From NCBI RefSeq assembly GCF_003576645.1, contig NC_044919.1, forward strand, positions 24,182,081-24,246,080: 64,000 nucleotides of DNA. The letters run 5' to 3'. The notes below the pieces were generated by a model that ran no database searches, was not told the origin of the DNA, and was given only the letters and a program-made list of their open reading frames with translations. Both the position numbers and the translations under genes were made by a program. The stretch comes from Ipomoea triloba (taxonomy: Eukaryota > Streptophyta > Magnoliopsida > Solanales > Convolvulaceae). Below, piece by piece: positions 45,104-57,550 of this stretch; positions within the stretch are counted from its first letter, which is position 1; each line of letters starts with the position of its first letter.

Positions 45104-45877
45104 GAAATGGGTAATTACTTTGTTGAAAATTATAAATAGGTTATTTTTTTTGAAAGATATAAATATGTTATTAATTATGTGCATAACACTTTTATCTGTA
45201 ATTACTATGTTGTCGATGCCGGTTATCCAAATAAATATGGGCTTTTGGCATCTTATCGTGGGAAGAGCTATCACTTAAATGAATTACGTGGATGAGGATG
45301 GATACGAAATAAGCAAGCTCTATTCAACTATCGGCACTCGTCCTTGCGTAATGTCATAGAGAGTTGTTTTTTATTACTAAAAACAAGGTTCCTAATTCTT
45401 GAATGCATTCATGGTTACACATTGCAAACACAAGTCAAAATTCTTATTGCTTGTTATGCAATAGACAATTTATACAGATGCACTATGCTATGTATCAATT
45501 ATTTACCGAATATGAAAGGAAAGACATGGAAATGACTAATAGTAGTGGAAATAGTGATGGAAATGAACCTAAAGAATTAGATATGTCACAACAACATGTT
45601 ATGCATGAAGTTCGAGAAGATATAACAAATGCTATATGGGGGATTGTAATAAATAATGTTCTTATTTTGTAACCAAACTATGCAATAATTGTAATAATTA
45701 CAACTTATTTAGTAATATACTTTTATTAACTTTCGTTAATTTTACAGATTTAGTATTAATCTTATTGATTTTTTATTTAAAAATTGAATTTGTGAAATGA
45801 AATTAAAAATTAGAGAAATGGAAAATTGGAGAAATGGAGAAATGGAAAACTAAAAAAGGAAAAACAGAGAAATGAAG

Positions 45878-47778
45878 GGGGTCATTTACCAAATTGGAAA
45901 AATGTAGGATTTTATGGAAAAATGAAGAATTGGAGAAGTGGAAAAATGAAAATTGGAGAACTTGTTTACCGAATTTATTTTTCCAATTTTAATCTCATCT
46001 CCGTTCTTCAACTTCTTATACAATTTTGGAGAATTGAGAATAGAAGTTCTCTAAATGGATAGATGGAATAACGCAGGTAAACAATGCAATTTTACACGAA
46101 GTCATTTATTCGAATCCAGTTGCTTCGTTCAAGGGTTAGGTCATTTGCTAATTGCAACATACTTCTTTCTCCCCATTGCCTCTTCTTTCTTTTCTTTTCC
46201 CCATCGCCTCCCGTCTTCATTCTTCCCATGCCTTCTTTCTTTTCCTAATCGTTCGCGTAGCAGCCTTCCTTCACGTATAGGAAAGAGGAGCGTAGTAGCA
46301 CTCTGTCAAGCTGCACAATCACTTTGTTGAGCCGACACTCTCCAGTGAAACTCTCATCTTGGCAACTAAACACAGACTCTCCAAAATCTTCAGTTGGATC
46401 TTGTCCAAGTCCACAAGTAATTACCTAAACCTATTTTTATTTATTTTGATGAATATTATCTCATTATTCTTTTGCTATGATAATTGATGAATGTTCCAGT
46501 AGAACTTAATTTTGAGGTTCTGATGGTAGAACCTCAAACTGAGGCGGTTCTCGCAGAACCACATTTTGAGGTTCTTATTGTAGAACCTCAAAATGAGCTT
46601 ATGATTCTAGAACCTCAAATTGATGTTCTACAGTTTTAATTGCAGAACCCCAAAAGGAAGTTCTATAATTGGAACTCCAAACTATTTTGTATGCATCATT
46701 TTTGTGAATATTTGTTGAAAAATTTATGAAAATTAAAGATGAGTAACTTACGGAATACGCATGACGAAGATGAAAAGTGGTTGGATAGTAACTTGGTAAT
46801 TTTTTTTTTTTGATATTTTATACGATAGGTTAAAACAACACCCTAATACACATGTTTTTAAATCCTCTGTGTGGAAGGAAATCAATCAAGACAAGATGCC
46901 GTGTAGGAACTCTGCACTCACAGGTAGCTAATATATGGGAGAATTATTATTTGGGCACCCTACAAGATGCTATGAACAATTAAGGGTGAAGCCACATGTA
47001 TTCTTTCTTCTATGTAAGAGGTTGAAGAACATGAAAGTGTTACAATGATACAAGAAATTTTAGTGCAGCTAAACAATTTGCTATGGGTCTTAATGTTTTA
47101 TGTCAAGCATGCATACACCGTATAGTAATTAAAAGGTTTCATCATTCAACTGTAGTTGTACATAAATGTGTGAAGATAACGGTACGAACGCTTGCACACT
47201 TAGGGATTGATATCATTAGGCTCAAAAGTTGAGGACGTATTCAACAAGAAATCTTATGGAATACAAAATGGTATCCTTATTTCGAGGTATTGTTGTTATT
47301 ATTATTGTTGTTAGTTGTTGTAATAATATTACAATCTTTATTGTAGAAATGTATAGGCGCCATTGATGGAACACATGTGGCAGCTTAGGCACCAACGTCA
47401 AAACAAAAGATGTATCATGGTAGAAAGAACTCAATGTTGACCCAAAATGTCATGGTCGTTTGTTCACATGACATGATGTTTGTTGCGCGTCAGCAAGGTT
47501 GGCCGAGTTCAGCCCCTGCTCGATTCGAGACGTGGCGCTGTGGCTTACCATGGAGGGATGTGGTTAAATGGTATTAGTCCACCTACCTATCACCAATTGG
47601 TTTTAGGAAGGATATGGCAACCAGTTAGCCAAAGAACTCTGTGGAGAGATCCATCAATGTTTACTTACGTACACCCCCTGGGAAGTAAGCATAGTGCAGC
47701 GCTGAGATCCATCAATGTTTACTTACGTACAAGCTGACCTGGTTATGGATTTCCTATTCCTTCCCAAGGTATGATATT

Positions 47779-47811
<33 letters not shown>

Positions 47812-48601
47812 AATAAAATGAATAAATTACTTTGTTGAAAATTATAAATAGGTTAATAATTATGTGCCTAACATTTATATAGGTAATTACTATGTTGTCG
47901 ATGTTAGTTATTGAAATATTATTGGGTTTTTGGCACCTTATCATGGGGAGAGCTATCATTTAAATAAATTTCGTAGATGAGGATGGATACAAAATAAGCA
48001 AGCTCTATTTAACTATCAACGCTTATCTTTGCGTAATGTCATAGAGAGGTGTTTTTGGATTACTAAAAGCAAGGTTCCTAATTCTTAAATACATTCATGG
48101 TTACCCGTTACGAACACAAATCCAAATTCTTATTGCTTGTTGTGCAATGCACAATTTTTTTTTTACAGATGCATGATGCTATGAATCAATTATTTACCGA
48201 ATTTGAAAGGGAAGATATGGAAATGCCTAGTAGTAGTGGAATTAGTGGTGGAAATGAACCTATAGAATTAGATACGTCACAACATGTTATGCATGAAGTT
48301 CGGGAAGACATAGCAAATGCTATATAGGGGAATTGTAGTCAATGATGTTCTTGATTTGTAACCAAACTATGTATCAATTGGAATAATTAAAATTTATTTA
48401 GTAATATACTTATATTAAATTCCGATAGCTTTAAACATTTAGTAATAATTTATTGATTTTTTATTTAAAAATTTAATTTGTAAAATGAAATTAAAAAATT
48501 GGAGAAATGAAAGACTATAGAAATGGAGAATGAAAAATTGGAGAAATGTAGAAATGAAAAACTAGAAAAGGAAAAAACAGATAATTGGAGTAAACAACCT
48601 C
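45878..48601 (+). pseudogene. Harbinger-like unit B with a filler insertion
   Basis: 2724 bp. AGAACCTC palindromes at 46495-46660; transposase relics from about 46737, an FGHPTRCYEQLRVKPHVFFLLC-like block near 46950-47020, CIGAIDGTHVAA near 47350 with an in-frame stop after it, and the tail DMEMPSSSGISGGNEPIELD near 48215. The frame is broken by stops and by foreign DNA at 47480-47740. Confidence 0.8.
47480..47740. other. Filler insertion with duplicated host motif inside unit B
   Basis: Compared with units C and E, sequence after CATGATGTTT is replaced by about 250 bp that other units lack. GAGATCCATCAATGTTTACTTACGTACA is present twice (47646 and 47704), and TGTTTACTTAC belongs to the host unit. 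GCTCGATTCGAGAC near 47518 resembles a pol III B box, so a SINE-like origin is possible but unproved. Confidence 0.45.
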
Positions 48602-48604
48602 TAT

Positions 48605-51104
48605 GGGGTCTGTTACCAAATTGGAAAAATTAAGAATTGGAGAACTTGTTTAATAATTTTATTTTTCTAATTTTAATCTCATCTCCATTCTTCCACTTCT
48701 TATACAATTTTAGAGAATTGAGAATAGACATTTTCCGAATTGAGAGATGGAATAATGCGGGTGAACAATGAACTTTTACATGTGGTCATTGCAGTAGCGT
48801 TCTTTCTTATGTTTTCCCTATTGCCTCCAACCTTCTTTCTCCTCACCGCCTCCTTGTTTTTCTTTTCCCTGTCGCCTTTAGTCTTCTTTCTTCCCCATTA
48901 CCTTCTTTCTTCTTCCAATTCTTCGCGTAGCAGCCTTCCATCACGTACAACAAAGAGGAGTGTAGTAGCACTTCGTTAAGCCACACATTCACTCTGATGA
49001 GTCTACATTCTCCAGTGAACCTTTTATCTCGACAACTAAACACGGACACTCCAAAATTTTCGGTAGGATCTTATCCAAGTCCACAAGTAATTAAATAAAC
49101 TTATTTTTTACTTATTTTGATGAATATTATCTCATTTCTCTTTTACTATAATAATTGATAATTGATGATATGTTCTAGTAGAATTTCATTTTGAGGTTCT
49201 GATGGTAGAACCTCAAATTGAAGTGGTTCTTGCAAAACCACTTTTTAAGGTTCTGAGTGTAGAACCTTGAAATGAGGTTATGATTTTAGAACCTCATTTT
49301 GAGGTTCCAGAAGAATGATTGTAGAACCTCAAATTGATGTTCTATAGTTTTAATTGTAGAACCTCAATTGGAAGTTCCGCATTAGAACCTCAAACTGTTT
49401 CGTATTCTTGATTTTTATGAATATTTTTTGAAAAATTCAGGAAAATTGTAGATGAGTAACTTATGGAATACGCATGACGAAAATGAAAAGTGGCTGGATA
49501 GTACCCTGATTGTTTCCTTTTTTGTTTATATTTTATATGATAGGATAAAACGACACCCTAATGCACATGTTTCTAAGTCCTCTACCTGGAATGAAATCAA
49601 TTAAGACAGGATGCTGTGTAGAAACTCTACACACACAGCTAAGTAATACATGGGAGAATTATTATTTGGAGACCTTACAAGATGCTATGAACAATTAAGG
49701 GTGAAGCTACATGTATTCTTTCTTCTATGTAAGAGGTTGAAAAACATGAGAGTGTTACATGATACAAGAAATGTTAGTGCAACAGAACAATTGGCTATAG
49801 GTACGTCTTAATGTTGTATGCCAAGCATGCACACATCATATAGTAGCTGAAAGGTTTCGTCATTCGACTATAGTTGTACATAAATGTGTGAAGATAACGG
49901 TACAAGCGCTTGTACACTTAGGGAATGATATGATTAGGCCAAAAAATTGAGGACCTATTCAACAAGAAATCTTACGGAATACAAAATGGTATCCTTATTT
50001 CGAGGTATTATTATTGTTGTTATTGTTGTTAGTTGTTGTAATATTATTACAATCTTTATTCTAGAAATGTATAGTCGCCATTGATGATGGAACACATGTG
50101 GCAGATTGGCCACCAACATCAAAACAAAAGATGTATCGTGGTAGAAAGGGCTTAATGTTGTCCCAAAATGTCATGGTCGTTTGTTCACATAACATGATGT
50201 TTACTTACATACACGCAGGATGGGAGGGAAGTGCAAATGATTTTTTCATCTTTTTAATGCAATTTCAAAACCTGAACATAGATTTCCTATATCTTCCCAA
50301 TGTATGATATTGTATTTTTTTTTAACTTGAAATGGCTAAATTCCTTTATTGAAAGGTATAAATAAGTTATTAATTATGTACATAACATTTATATAGGTAA
50401 TTACTATATGTTCTCGATGCCAGCTATCAAAATACTCCTGGGTTTTTGGCACCTTATCATGGAGAGAGCTATCATTTAAATGAATTCTGTAGATGAGGAC
50501 GTATACGAAATAAGCAAGCTCTATTCAACTATTGACGCTCGTCCTTGCGTAATGTCATAGAGAGGTGTTTTTGGATTACTAAAAGCGAGGTTCCCAATTC
50601 TTAAATACATTCATGGTTAACCGTTGCGAAGACAAATCCAAATTAATATTGCTTGTTGTGCAATGCACAATTTTATATGGATGAATGATACTATGAATCA
50701 ATTATTTATCCGAATATGAAAGGGAAGACATGGAAATGCCTAGTAGTAGTGGAGTTAGTGGTGGAAATGAACTAATAGAATTAGATATGTCACAACATGT
50801 TATGGATGAAGTTCGAGAAGACATAACAAATGCTATATGAGGGTATTGTAATCACTTATGTTCTTGTTTTGTAACCAAACTATGTATTAATTGGAATAAT
50901 TACAATTTATTTAGTAATATACTTATGTTAACTTTCGTTAGCTTTACACATTTAGTAATAATTTATTGATATTTATTTAAAATTGAATTTGTAAAATGAA
51001 ATTAAAATATTGGAAATATGAAAAGTTGTAGAAACGGAGAATGAAAAATTTGAGAAATGGAAAACTAGAAAAGGAAAAAATAGAGAAATGAAGTAAACAA
51101 CTCC
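48605..51104 (+). pseudogene. Harbinger-like unit C, most complete copy
   Basis: 2500 bp. AGAACCTC palindromes at 49180-49400; transposase relics from about 49451; a pyrimidine-rich 3' splice-site-like stretch near 50030-50060; VVAIDDGTHVAD-like catalytic start near 50075; SQNVMVVCSHNMMFTYIHAGWEGSANDFF near 50158-50240, including the second Asp region; and a DMEMPSSSGVSGGNELIELD tail near 50730. Stops and indels disable it. Confidence 0.8.
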
Positions 51105-51107
51105 TAT

Positions 51108-52617
51108 GGGGTCTGTTACCAAATTGAAAAAAATTGAGAATTGGAGAACTTGTTTACTAAATTTATTTTTCTAATTTTAATCTCATCTCCATTCTTCTCC
51201 TCTTATACAATTTTGGAGAATTGTGAATAGACATTTTCCAAATTGAGAGATGTAATAACGCAGGTGAACGATGTAATTTTACACGAGGTCATTTATTCGA
51301 ATCTAGCTTTCCTATTGCCTTCATCCTTCTTTCTCTCCATCACCTCCTTCTTTCTTTTCTTTTCCACATCGCCTTCAATCTTCTTTCTTCCCGATTGCCT
51401 TCTTTCTTTTTCCAATCGTTTGCGTAGCAGCCTTCCTTCACGTACAGCAAAGAGGAGCGTAGTAGCACTTTGTTAAGCCGCACAATCACTTCGTTGAGCC
51501 TACATTCTCCGGTGAACTTTTCATCTCAGCAACTGAAGACAGACACTCCAAAATCTTCGGTAGGAACTTGTCCAAGTCCACAAGTAATTACCTAAACCTA
51601 TTTTTACTCATTTTGATGAATATTATCTCATTTCTCTTTTGCTATGATAATTGATAATTGATGAATGTTCTAGTTGAACCTCATTTTGAGGTTCTGATTG
51701 TAGAACCTCAAATTGATTTTCTACGGTTTTAATTGCAGAACCTCAACAGGAAGTTCTGCAATTGGAACCTCAAACTGTTTTGTATGCTTGATTTTTGTGA
51801 ATATTAGTTGAGAAATTAATTAATATTGTAGATGAGTAACTTACAGAATACGCATAACAAAGATGCAAAGTTGTTAGATAGTACTCTAGTCGTTTTTCTT
51901 GATATTTTATGCGATGGATCAAACGGAACCCTAACGGACAACATATTTTTAAGTTCTCTATCTAGAATGAAATAAATCAAAACACAATGTCGTCTTGAAA
52001 ATTTCCAGTCACAAGTAACTAATACATGGGAGAATTATTATTTAGACGGCCTACAAGATGTTATGAACAATTAAGGGTCATAGAGAGGTTTTTTTTGTAT
52101 AGTAAAACGAGGTTCGCAGTTCTTAAATACATTCATGGGTACCTGTTGCGAAGATAAGTCTAAATTCTTATTGCTTGTTGTGCAATGCACAATTTTATAC
52201 AGATGCATGATGCTATGGATCAATTATTTTACCGAATATGAAAAGGAAGACATGGAAATGCCTAGTAGTAGTGGAAGTTGTGGTGGAAATAAACCTATAG
52301 AATTAGATATATATGTCTCAACAACATGTTATGCATGAAGTTCGAGAAGACATATCAAATGCTATATGGGGGGTTGTAACAATGACGTTCTTGTTTTGTA
52401 ACCAAATTATGTAATAATTGAAATAATTACAATTTATTTAGTAATATACTTTTATTAACTTTTGTTAGTTTTACACATAGTATTAATTTATTGATTTTTT
52501 TTGTTTGAAAATTGAAGTTGTAAATTGAAATTAAAAAATCAGAGGAATGGAAAACTGGATAAATGGAGAATGGAAAACTATAAAAGAAAAAATCAGAGAA
52601 AAGAAGTAAATGACCCC
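51108..52617 (+). pseudogene. Harbinger-like unit D with a large internal deletion
   Basis: 1510 bp. It has both TIRs, one AGAACCTC pair (51675-51780), the transposase start near 51831 and the C-terminal tail near 52240. Near 52077 GAACAATTAAGGGT joins directly to CATAGAGAGG, which are about 1 kb apart in unit C, so the catalytic core is gone. It therefore has MITE-like structure. Confidence 0.8.
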
Positions 52618-52620
52618 TAT

Positions 52621-53761
52621 GGGGTTGTTTACCAAATTGGAAAATTGGAGAATTAGAGAAGTCTGAAAATGAAAATTGGAGAACTTTCTTACTAAATTTA
52701 TTTTTCAATTTTAATCTCATTTTCATTCTTCCACTTCATATATAATTTTGGAGAATTAAGAATAGACATTCTCTAAATGGAGAGATGGTATAATATGGTG
52801 AATAGTGCAATTTTACATGAGGTCATTTGTTCGAATCTAGTGACATTTTCTTCCCTCTAGGGTTAGGTTGCAACAACCTTCTTTCTCCCCATTTCTTCTT
52901 TTTTTTATTTATTTTGATGAATATTATCTCATTTCTCTTTTGATGAATATTATCTCATTTCTCTTTTGCTATGATAATTGATAATTGATGAATGTTTTAG
53001 TAGAACCTCAAAATGAGAAGGTTCCAGTAGAACCTCATTTTGACGTTATGATATTAAAACATTAAAATGCGATTCTGATTGTAAAACCTCAAATTGATGT
53101 TCTACGGTTTTAATTGTAGAACATCAAATGGGAGTTCTGCAATTGGAACCTCAAATTGTTTCGTATGCTTGATTTTTGTGAATATTAGTTAAAAAATTAA
53201 TGAAAATTGTAGATGAGTAACTTACAGAATATGCATGATGAAAAGCAAAGTGGTTGGATAGTACCCTGGTTGTTTTTCTAGATATATTATACAATAGAAT
53301 CAAATGGCACGCACCGTAATGGGCAACCTGTTTTTAAGTCATTTGCCTAAAATGAAATTAGTCAAGGATGTCGTGTAGATACTCTACACTCACAGGTAAT
53401 CAATACATGGGAGAATTATTATTTGGACACCCTACAAGATGTTATGAACACTTAAGGGTGAAGCCACATGTATTCTTTCTTCTATGTAAGAGGTTGAAGA
53501 ACATGAAATTGTTACATGATACAAGAAATGTTAGTGTGCAGCAGAACAATTGGCTATGGGTCTTATTGTTTTATGCCAAGAATGCACACAACGTATAGTA
53601 GCTAAAAGGTTTCAACATTTAACTGTAACTATTTATAAATGTGTGAAGATAATGGTACGAGTGCTTGTACACTTAGGGAATGATATCATTAGGCCACAAA
53701 TTAGATGACTTGTTCAACCAGAAATCTTACGTATCCAAAATAGTATCTTTATTTTGAGGTT

Positions 53762-53829
<68 letters not shown>

Positions 53830-53956
53830 ATTGTTGTTGTTGTTAATATTATTACAATCTTTATTGTAGAAATGTATAGGCGTCATTAATGGAACACATG
53901 TGGCAGCTTGGGCACCGACATCAAAACAAAAGATGTATCGTAGTAGAAAGGGCTCA
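52621..53956 (+). pseudogene. Harbinger-like unit E, truncated at its 3' side
   Basis: It starts GGGGTTGTTTACC. The leader contains a short doubled segment (ATTATCTCATTTCTCTTTTG, 52921 and 52947). AGAACCTC palindromes at 53010-53170, transposase start near 53213, the FGHPTRCYEHLRVKPHVFFLLC block near 53415-53480, and INGTHVAAWAPTSKQKMY near 53890. Homology stops near 53956 within the catalytic region and no right TIR follows. An (ATT)n(GTT)n run occupies 53763-53843. Confidence 0.78.
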
Positions 53957-54600
53957 AGTACTTTTAGAATGAATGTGTATAAGTGTGCTTATCGTGGAGT
54001 ACTTAGATATTAATGGTTGTATTATATTGTTGATTATATGTATTAGTTTGGATTATATATTGTGGATTGTTGTGTTTTAGTTTAGATTGTAGTGTGGATT
54101 TATATTTTGAATTGTGTTGTAGTTTGGATTATATTGTGAATTGTGGAATATAATTCTGTTAATGAATATTGGGGATTTTGCAATATAATCATGTTGATGT
54201 GTATTGTGGAGAATTGATTTTACTGTAGCAGTGGTGATCAAAATTATATATATAAAAAAGGCTAAAGTGGCATCCCGCACCATAAACTATATCAAATTGT
54301 TTATGATGCACCCTGACCTTTCAGAACATATATTTAGATCCACCTACTATTAATTGTTTGTTGTCTAGCATTTTTAGCAGGTTTCCCAGCTACTATGATG
54401 ACATGGCACCGGTTTAAGCTGATGCGGACCTTCTGTTGACCAGCGACCAAAATATTACCTCAATCCTTGTACTTGTAGTCTTGTTTCTTAGCTTCTTTCC
54501 AACACATAATGGACATCTAAGGCACCTATTTGGACCCTTTACATTGAATTTTCCTCTGGCTATGGTGGTGGTGGACGCGAAATCCTCTTTGCTCCTCCTG
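53957..54600. other. AT-rich spacer with one MULE-like end
   Basis: A GTAGTTTGGATTATATTGTG-type degenerate repeat covers 54000-54210. From about 54263, GGCTAAAGTGGCATCCCGCA resembles the termini of MULE-type elements, but its partner end was not found. No gene seen. Confidence 0.35.
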
Positions 54601-54634
54601 GGTGGATTGGTCGGGGGACTCTTCCCCTGCAATT

Positions 54635-55011
54635 CAAGAAGATTTCCTCAAGCATAATCATCACTCTATCAACATCACGCACTGTCTCGCTTGACAATGA
54701 AACAGAGGGGATCAACAAATAACCCACTCTAGTATCCTCTAGCCGGAGAGCCACCCACCTCGCCACCTCCATTTTTGATGAATTTGGAGCTCTAAGTATA
54801 CTGGCGGCTTTCAGGATCTTTAGCAGAAAGCTGCAGGAAACCGCTCCCTTTTCTGCTGGCAATTGGCTGATAATTGACTCCAATACAAGCCTGCATTTTG
54901 ACAATATAGAATATAATCAGGGTCTGAATCTTTTCTAATCTTGGTAAAACTCGTAATGTTTGGTAGCCAGCGTGATGCGTACATCTTCAGCGTATTGCTT
55001 ACAAACAGGAC
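54635..55011 (-). pseudogene. Fragment of an NPH3-domain (BTB/NPH3 family) gene
   Basis: On the minus strand, after a TGCAG acceptor at 54891, the frame reads VLESIISQLPAEKGAVSCSF, then LLKILKAASILRAPNSSKME and further through VRDVDRVMIMLEEIFL, the core of the plant NPH3 domain (light-signalling adaptor family). Upstream, TLKMYASRWLPNI at about 54993-54955 resembles the segment that precedes the core, with an intron-like gap between. It ends abruptly near 54635 and lacks BTB and C-terminal parts, so it is a captured or leftover piece. Confidence 0.72.
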
Positions 55012-55399
55012 CCTGCATGACACTTTGGTTATCTCACTTTCTTCATCTTCTTCATCAGATGTAGAATCCTTTGGAATCACACCATCCAAGAAGAATGCTT
55101 GCGACATTGAAACGTCGTCGCAAAAGTGAAATCCAAACCCAAACCTAGAAAAGTTGGCATCTTCCCTGGCGAAACCCAAATTCACACCACTAACCCCGCA
55201 TCCAGAACGGAATGACAACGTTTCACGGCCATTGTCGCCTCCCCCGTCGTGGTCGACTTCGTGCCACGTGGCAACTGTTATCCCTCGCAGACAATGATGT
55301 GGAGAATGGTCAAGTGCTAGACGAAAAAAAAGTGCATGTTAGCATATTATTACCTCCAACCTGTAGGAAACCTGCTAAAATGTTCATGGTGCAGGATAA

Positions 55400-55630
55400 C
55401 ACTTTAGCCTTATATATATATAAACAAGAACGACAGGCATCTGTTCCTTGCTTAGAAATCGACGCCTATAATCATTATATTTAGTACAACTGACAATAAG
55501 CATCTATTGTAAACACAGAATAGATGCCTATAGTCATGACTATTAGCGTTGTCTTGTTCATAAATTCCTATCGTAAAACGGCACTAATCGCTCTGTACAA
55601 CAAGTGCAAATCACTTGTTTTGTACTAGTG
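55400..55630. mobile_element. Possible CACTA-type terminus with subterminal repeats
   Basis: The segment ends TTTTGTACTAGTG; read inward from the right this is CACTAGTACAAAACAAGTG, like a CACTA terminus. Inward lie several copies in both orientations of a GATGCCTATAGTC/GACGCCTATAATC motif, as expected of subterminal repeats. The left terminus was not found. If real, the NPH3 fragment could be its cargo. Confidence 0.4.
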
Positions 55631-55810
55631 ATTGTGTGCACAAGCACCGTAGCAAGCACAGATTGGGTCGTCAACACCTTACGCCTCATGAGACTAAGGG
55701 ATTCCACCTTCAAGCTAGCAAGCTTTTACTTTGTGTTTTCATTTCCTTGTACCAAAAAAAAAGTTGTAGATGTCTACAATTTAACATCTTTCAATTCATC
55801 AATCATTATA

Positions 55811-56323
55811 GGGAAAAGAGTCAAATAGACCCTTGAACTTTATTCGAAAGTGCAATTAGGCCTTGAACTTCCAAAAAGTGCAATTAAACCCTCAAACTTT
55901 TTAAAATGAGTCAATTAAGTTTGGTTTACCGGTAACCTAGTAAAATTCCAATGATGGACTACTGTTCCGACCATAAAAAAATTGCCAACACCATTTTCCG
56001 GACTTCTCCATCAGAGAAGACGACAGGTCGTCTTCTCCGATACAGAAGGTGACCGCAGTCTGGTCGTCTCCTCCAGAATGCGACCATTGGTCATCGGTCA
56101 CACAGTTGTCGGATTTTTTTTTTAAATTTAAAGTGTTGTCGAAAATTTTTTATCGCCGGAATTGTCGCTGGAATCTTGTTGACTAGTTATTTTAGGTAAA
56201 TTACAGGTTATTAGATTTAAATGCACTAAAATAATAAGTTTGAGAGTTTAATTGTACTTTTTGAAGTTTATAGATCTAATTGTACTTTTGTATAAAGTTC
56301 ATGGGTCGATTTGACCCTTTTCC
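55811..56323. mobile_element. MULE-type non-coding element with 9-bp target duplication
   Basis: Imperfect TIRs of about 90 bp start GGGAAAAGAGTCAAATAGAC and end with a matching complement (GTCGATTTGACCCTTTTCCC). ATCATTATA flanks both ends (55802-55810 and 56324-56332). 513 bp, non-coding. Confidence 0.82.
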
Positions 56324-56332
56324 CATCATTAT

Positions 56333-57083
56333 ACTATGGACCGTTGTTTGTTTTATAAGATAAACTATTGAATAATGTTCAACAATAGTATATATATTGA
56401 AGGTATATCTTAATTACATTGAATGTTCATTTTAAGGTATACTACTAAAGAAATGAACTCTCAATATATTAAAAATAAAAATTCAAGATACTAAAATGAA
56501 TATTTATCAATGATCCATATTCCAATGTGAACCATTGTCTGTAGTATAATTTGCCTCAATTCATTAGGTGGGTTATTATGCTATTACGGTTCAATTTGGG
56601 TAGGTTGAGAGCATATTCCAAGAGTTAAACTGTTGAGTGTTGACCATGTGCATGTTGTTAGGTGCACCTAACTCATTTCTATTTTTTCTTCTTATACTTT
56701 ATTTTTTTCAACTTCAATTTTTTTTTTGTACTTTTACTTTTACTGTTTGTAAAAATAAAATTATTGTATTAAAAATATATTATTACCTCCGTCCCATTTT
56801 GTTTGTCTGATTCGGTTAACGAGGCTTGACTGAAGTTATTTTTAATTCAATTTTTCATAATATTAAATTTAGTATTAGTATATAAAATTTTATATATTTA
56901 GAAAGTACATTAAAAGTACTATTAAACACAAAAAATCAAATTTAAAAATAATTAAAAATTACTAAAGAAAATAAGTAATGAAGAAAGAGTTGGTTTGACC
57001 AATGAATAGTAAACAGGACAGGTAAAATGAGACAGAGGGAGTATTAAAAAACTCTAATTAAGATATTTTACATGACATCCATA

Positions 57084-57087
<4 letters not shown>
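56333..57087. other. AT-rich intergenic DNA, no gene seen
   Basis: A CATTTTGTTTGTCTGATTCG to GAATAGTAAACAGGACAG pairing (56795-57040) with GGGAGTATT at its right side suggests a Stowaway-like MITE, not delimited. Otherwise nothing recognisable. Confidence 0.35.
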
Positions 57088-57135
<48 letters not shown>

Positions 57136-57137
57136 NA

Positions 57138-57197
<60 letters not shown>

Positions 57198-57199
57198 AT

Positions 57200-57550
57200 T
57201 AATCAAATGTGGCCGTGCTCTTAGGTGTGGTCGTGCGGTCACACACCACTCAATGTTACGAAATACACCACTCAATGTTAAGAAACACACCACAATGAAA
57301 ATATACAAAAACACCATAAAACACACCACACACCCAAAATAATGCACCATAACTCCCATGTCCCTAATGGTGCATTTGCTAATACTGTGTGGTGTATATT
57401 TGCATACCTAGTGGTGTGTTTTTGGGTGATGCGTCCCTAACGATGCATATTTGTGTGGTGCATTTTCTAACACTGAGTGGTGTATATCTGTATACATAGT
57501 GGTGAGGCCGCACTGTTCACACCTAAGAGCACGGCCACACTTGAACATGA

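Larger units (their letters stand above)
38979..45877 (+). pseudogene. Harbinger-like unit A, split by a copia insertion
   Basis: Left TIR GGGGTTGTTTAC at 38979. AGAACCTC palindromes at 39425-39560. Transposase relics: start near 39640, PHVFFLLCKRLKNMK-like block near 39890, then, beyond the copia element, CIGVIDETHVVAWAPTSKQK near 44770 (first catalytic Asp region; the usual GTH is ETH here), a RNVIE...LLKTRF block near 45340-45390, and a C-terminal DMEMTNSSGNSDGNEPKELD tail near 45523. Stops and frameshifts throughout. Without the copia it would be about 2.4 kb. Confidence 0.75.
38979..53956 (+). mobile_element. Head-to-tail array of five PIF/Harbinger-like units (A-E)
   Basis: Each unit starts GGGGTYTGTTTACC or a close variant and ends with a GTAAAYRACCYC-type complement. 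The junctions read TIR-TAT-TIR at 48602-48604 (B/C), 51105-51107 (C/D) and 52618-52620 (D/E); A/B has lost the TAT. Units share the same order: T/C-rich leader, palindromic AGAACCTC block, broken transposase frames resembling the HARBI1/ALP1-like DDE family, and a GGAGAAATGG-rich tail. All five point the same way. A copia element interrupts unit A. Confidence 0.8.
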
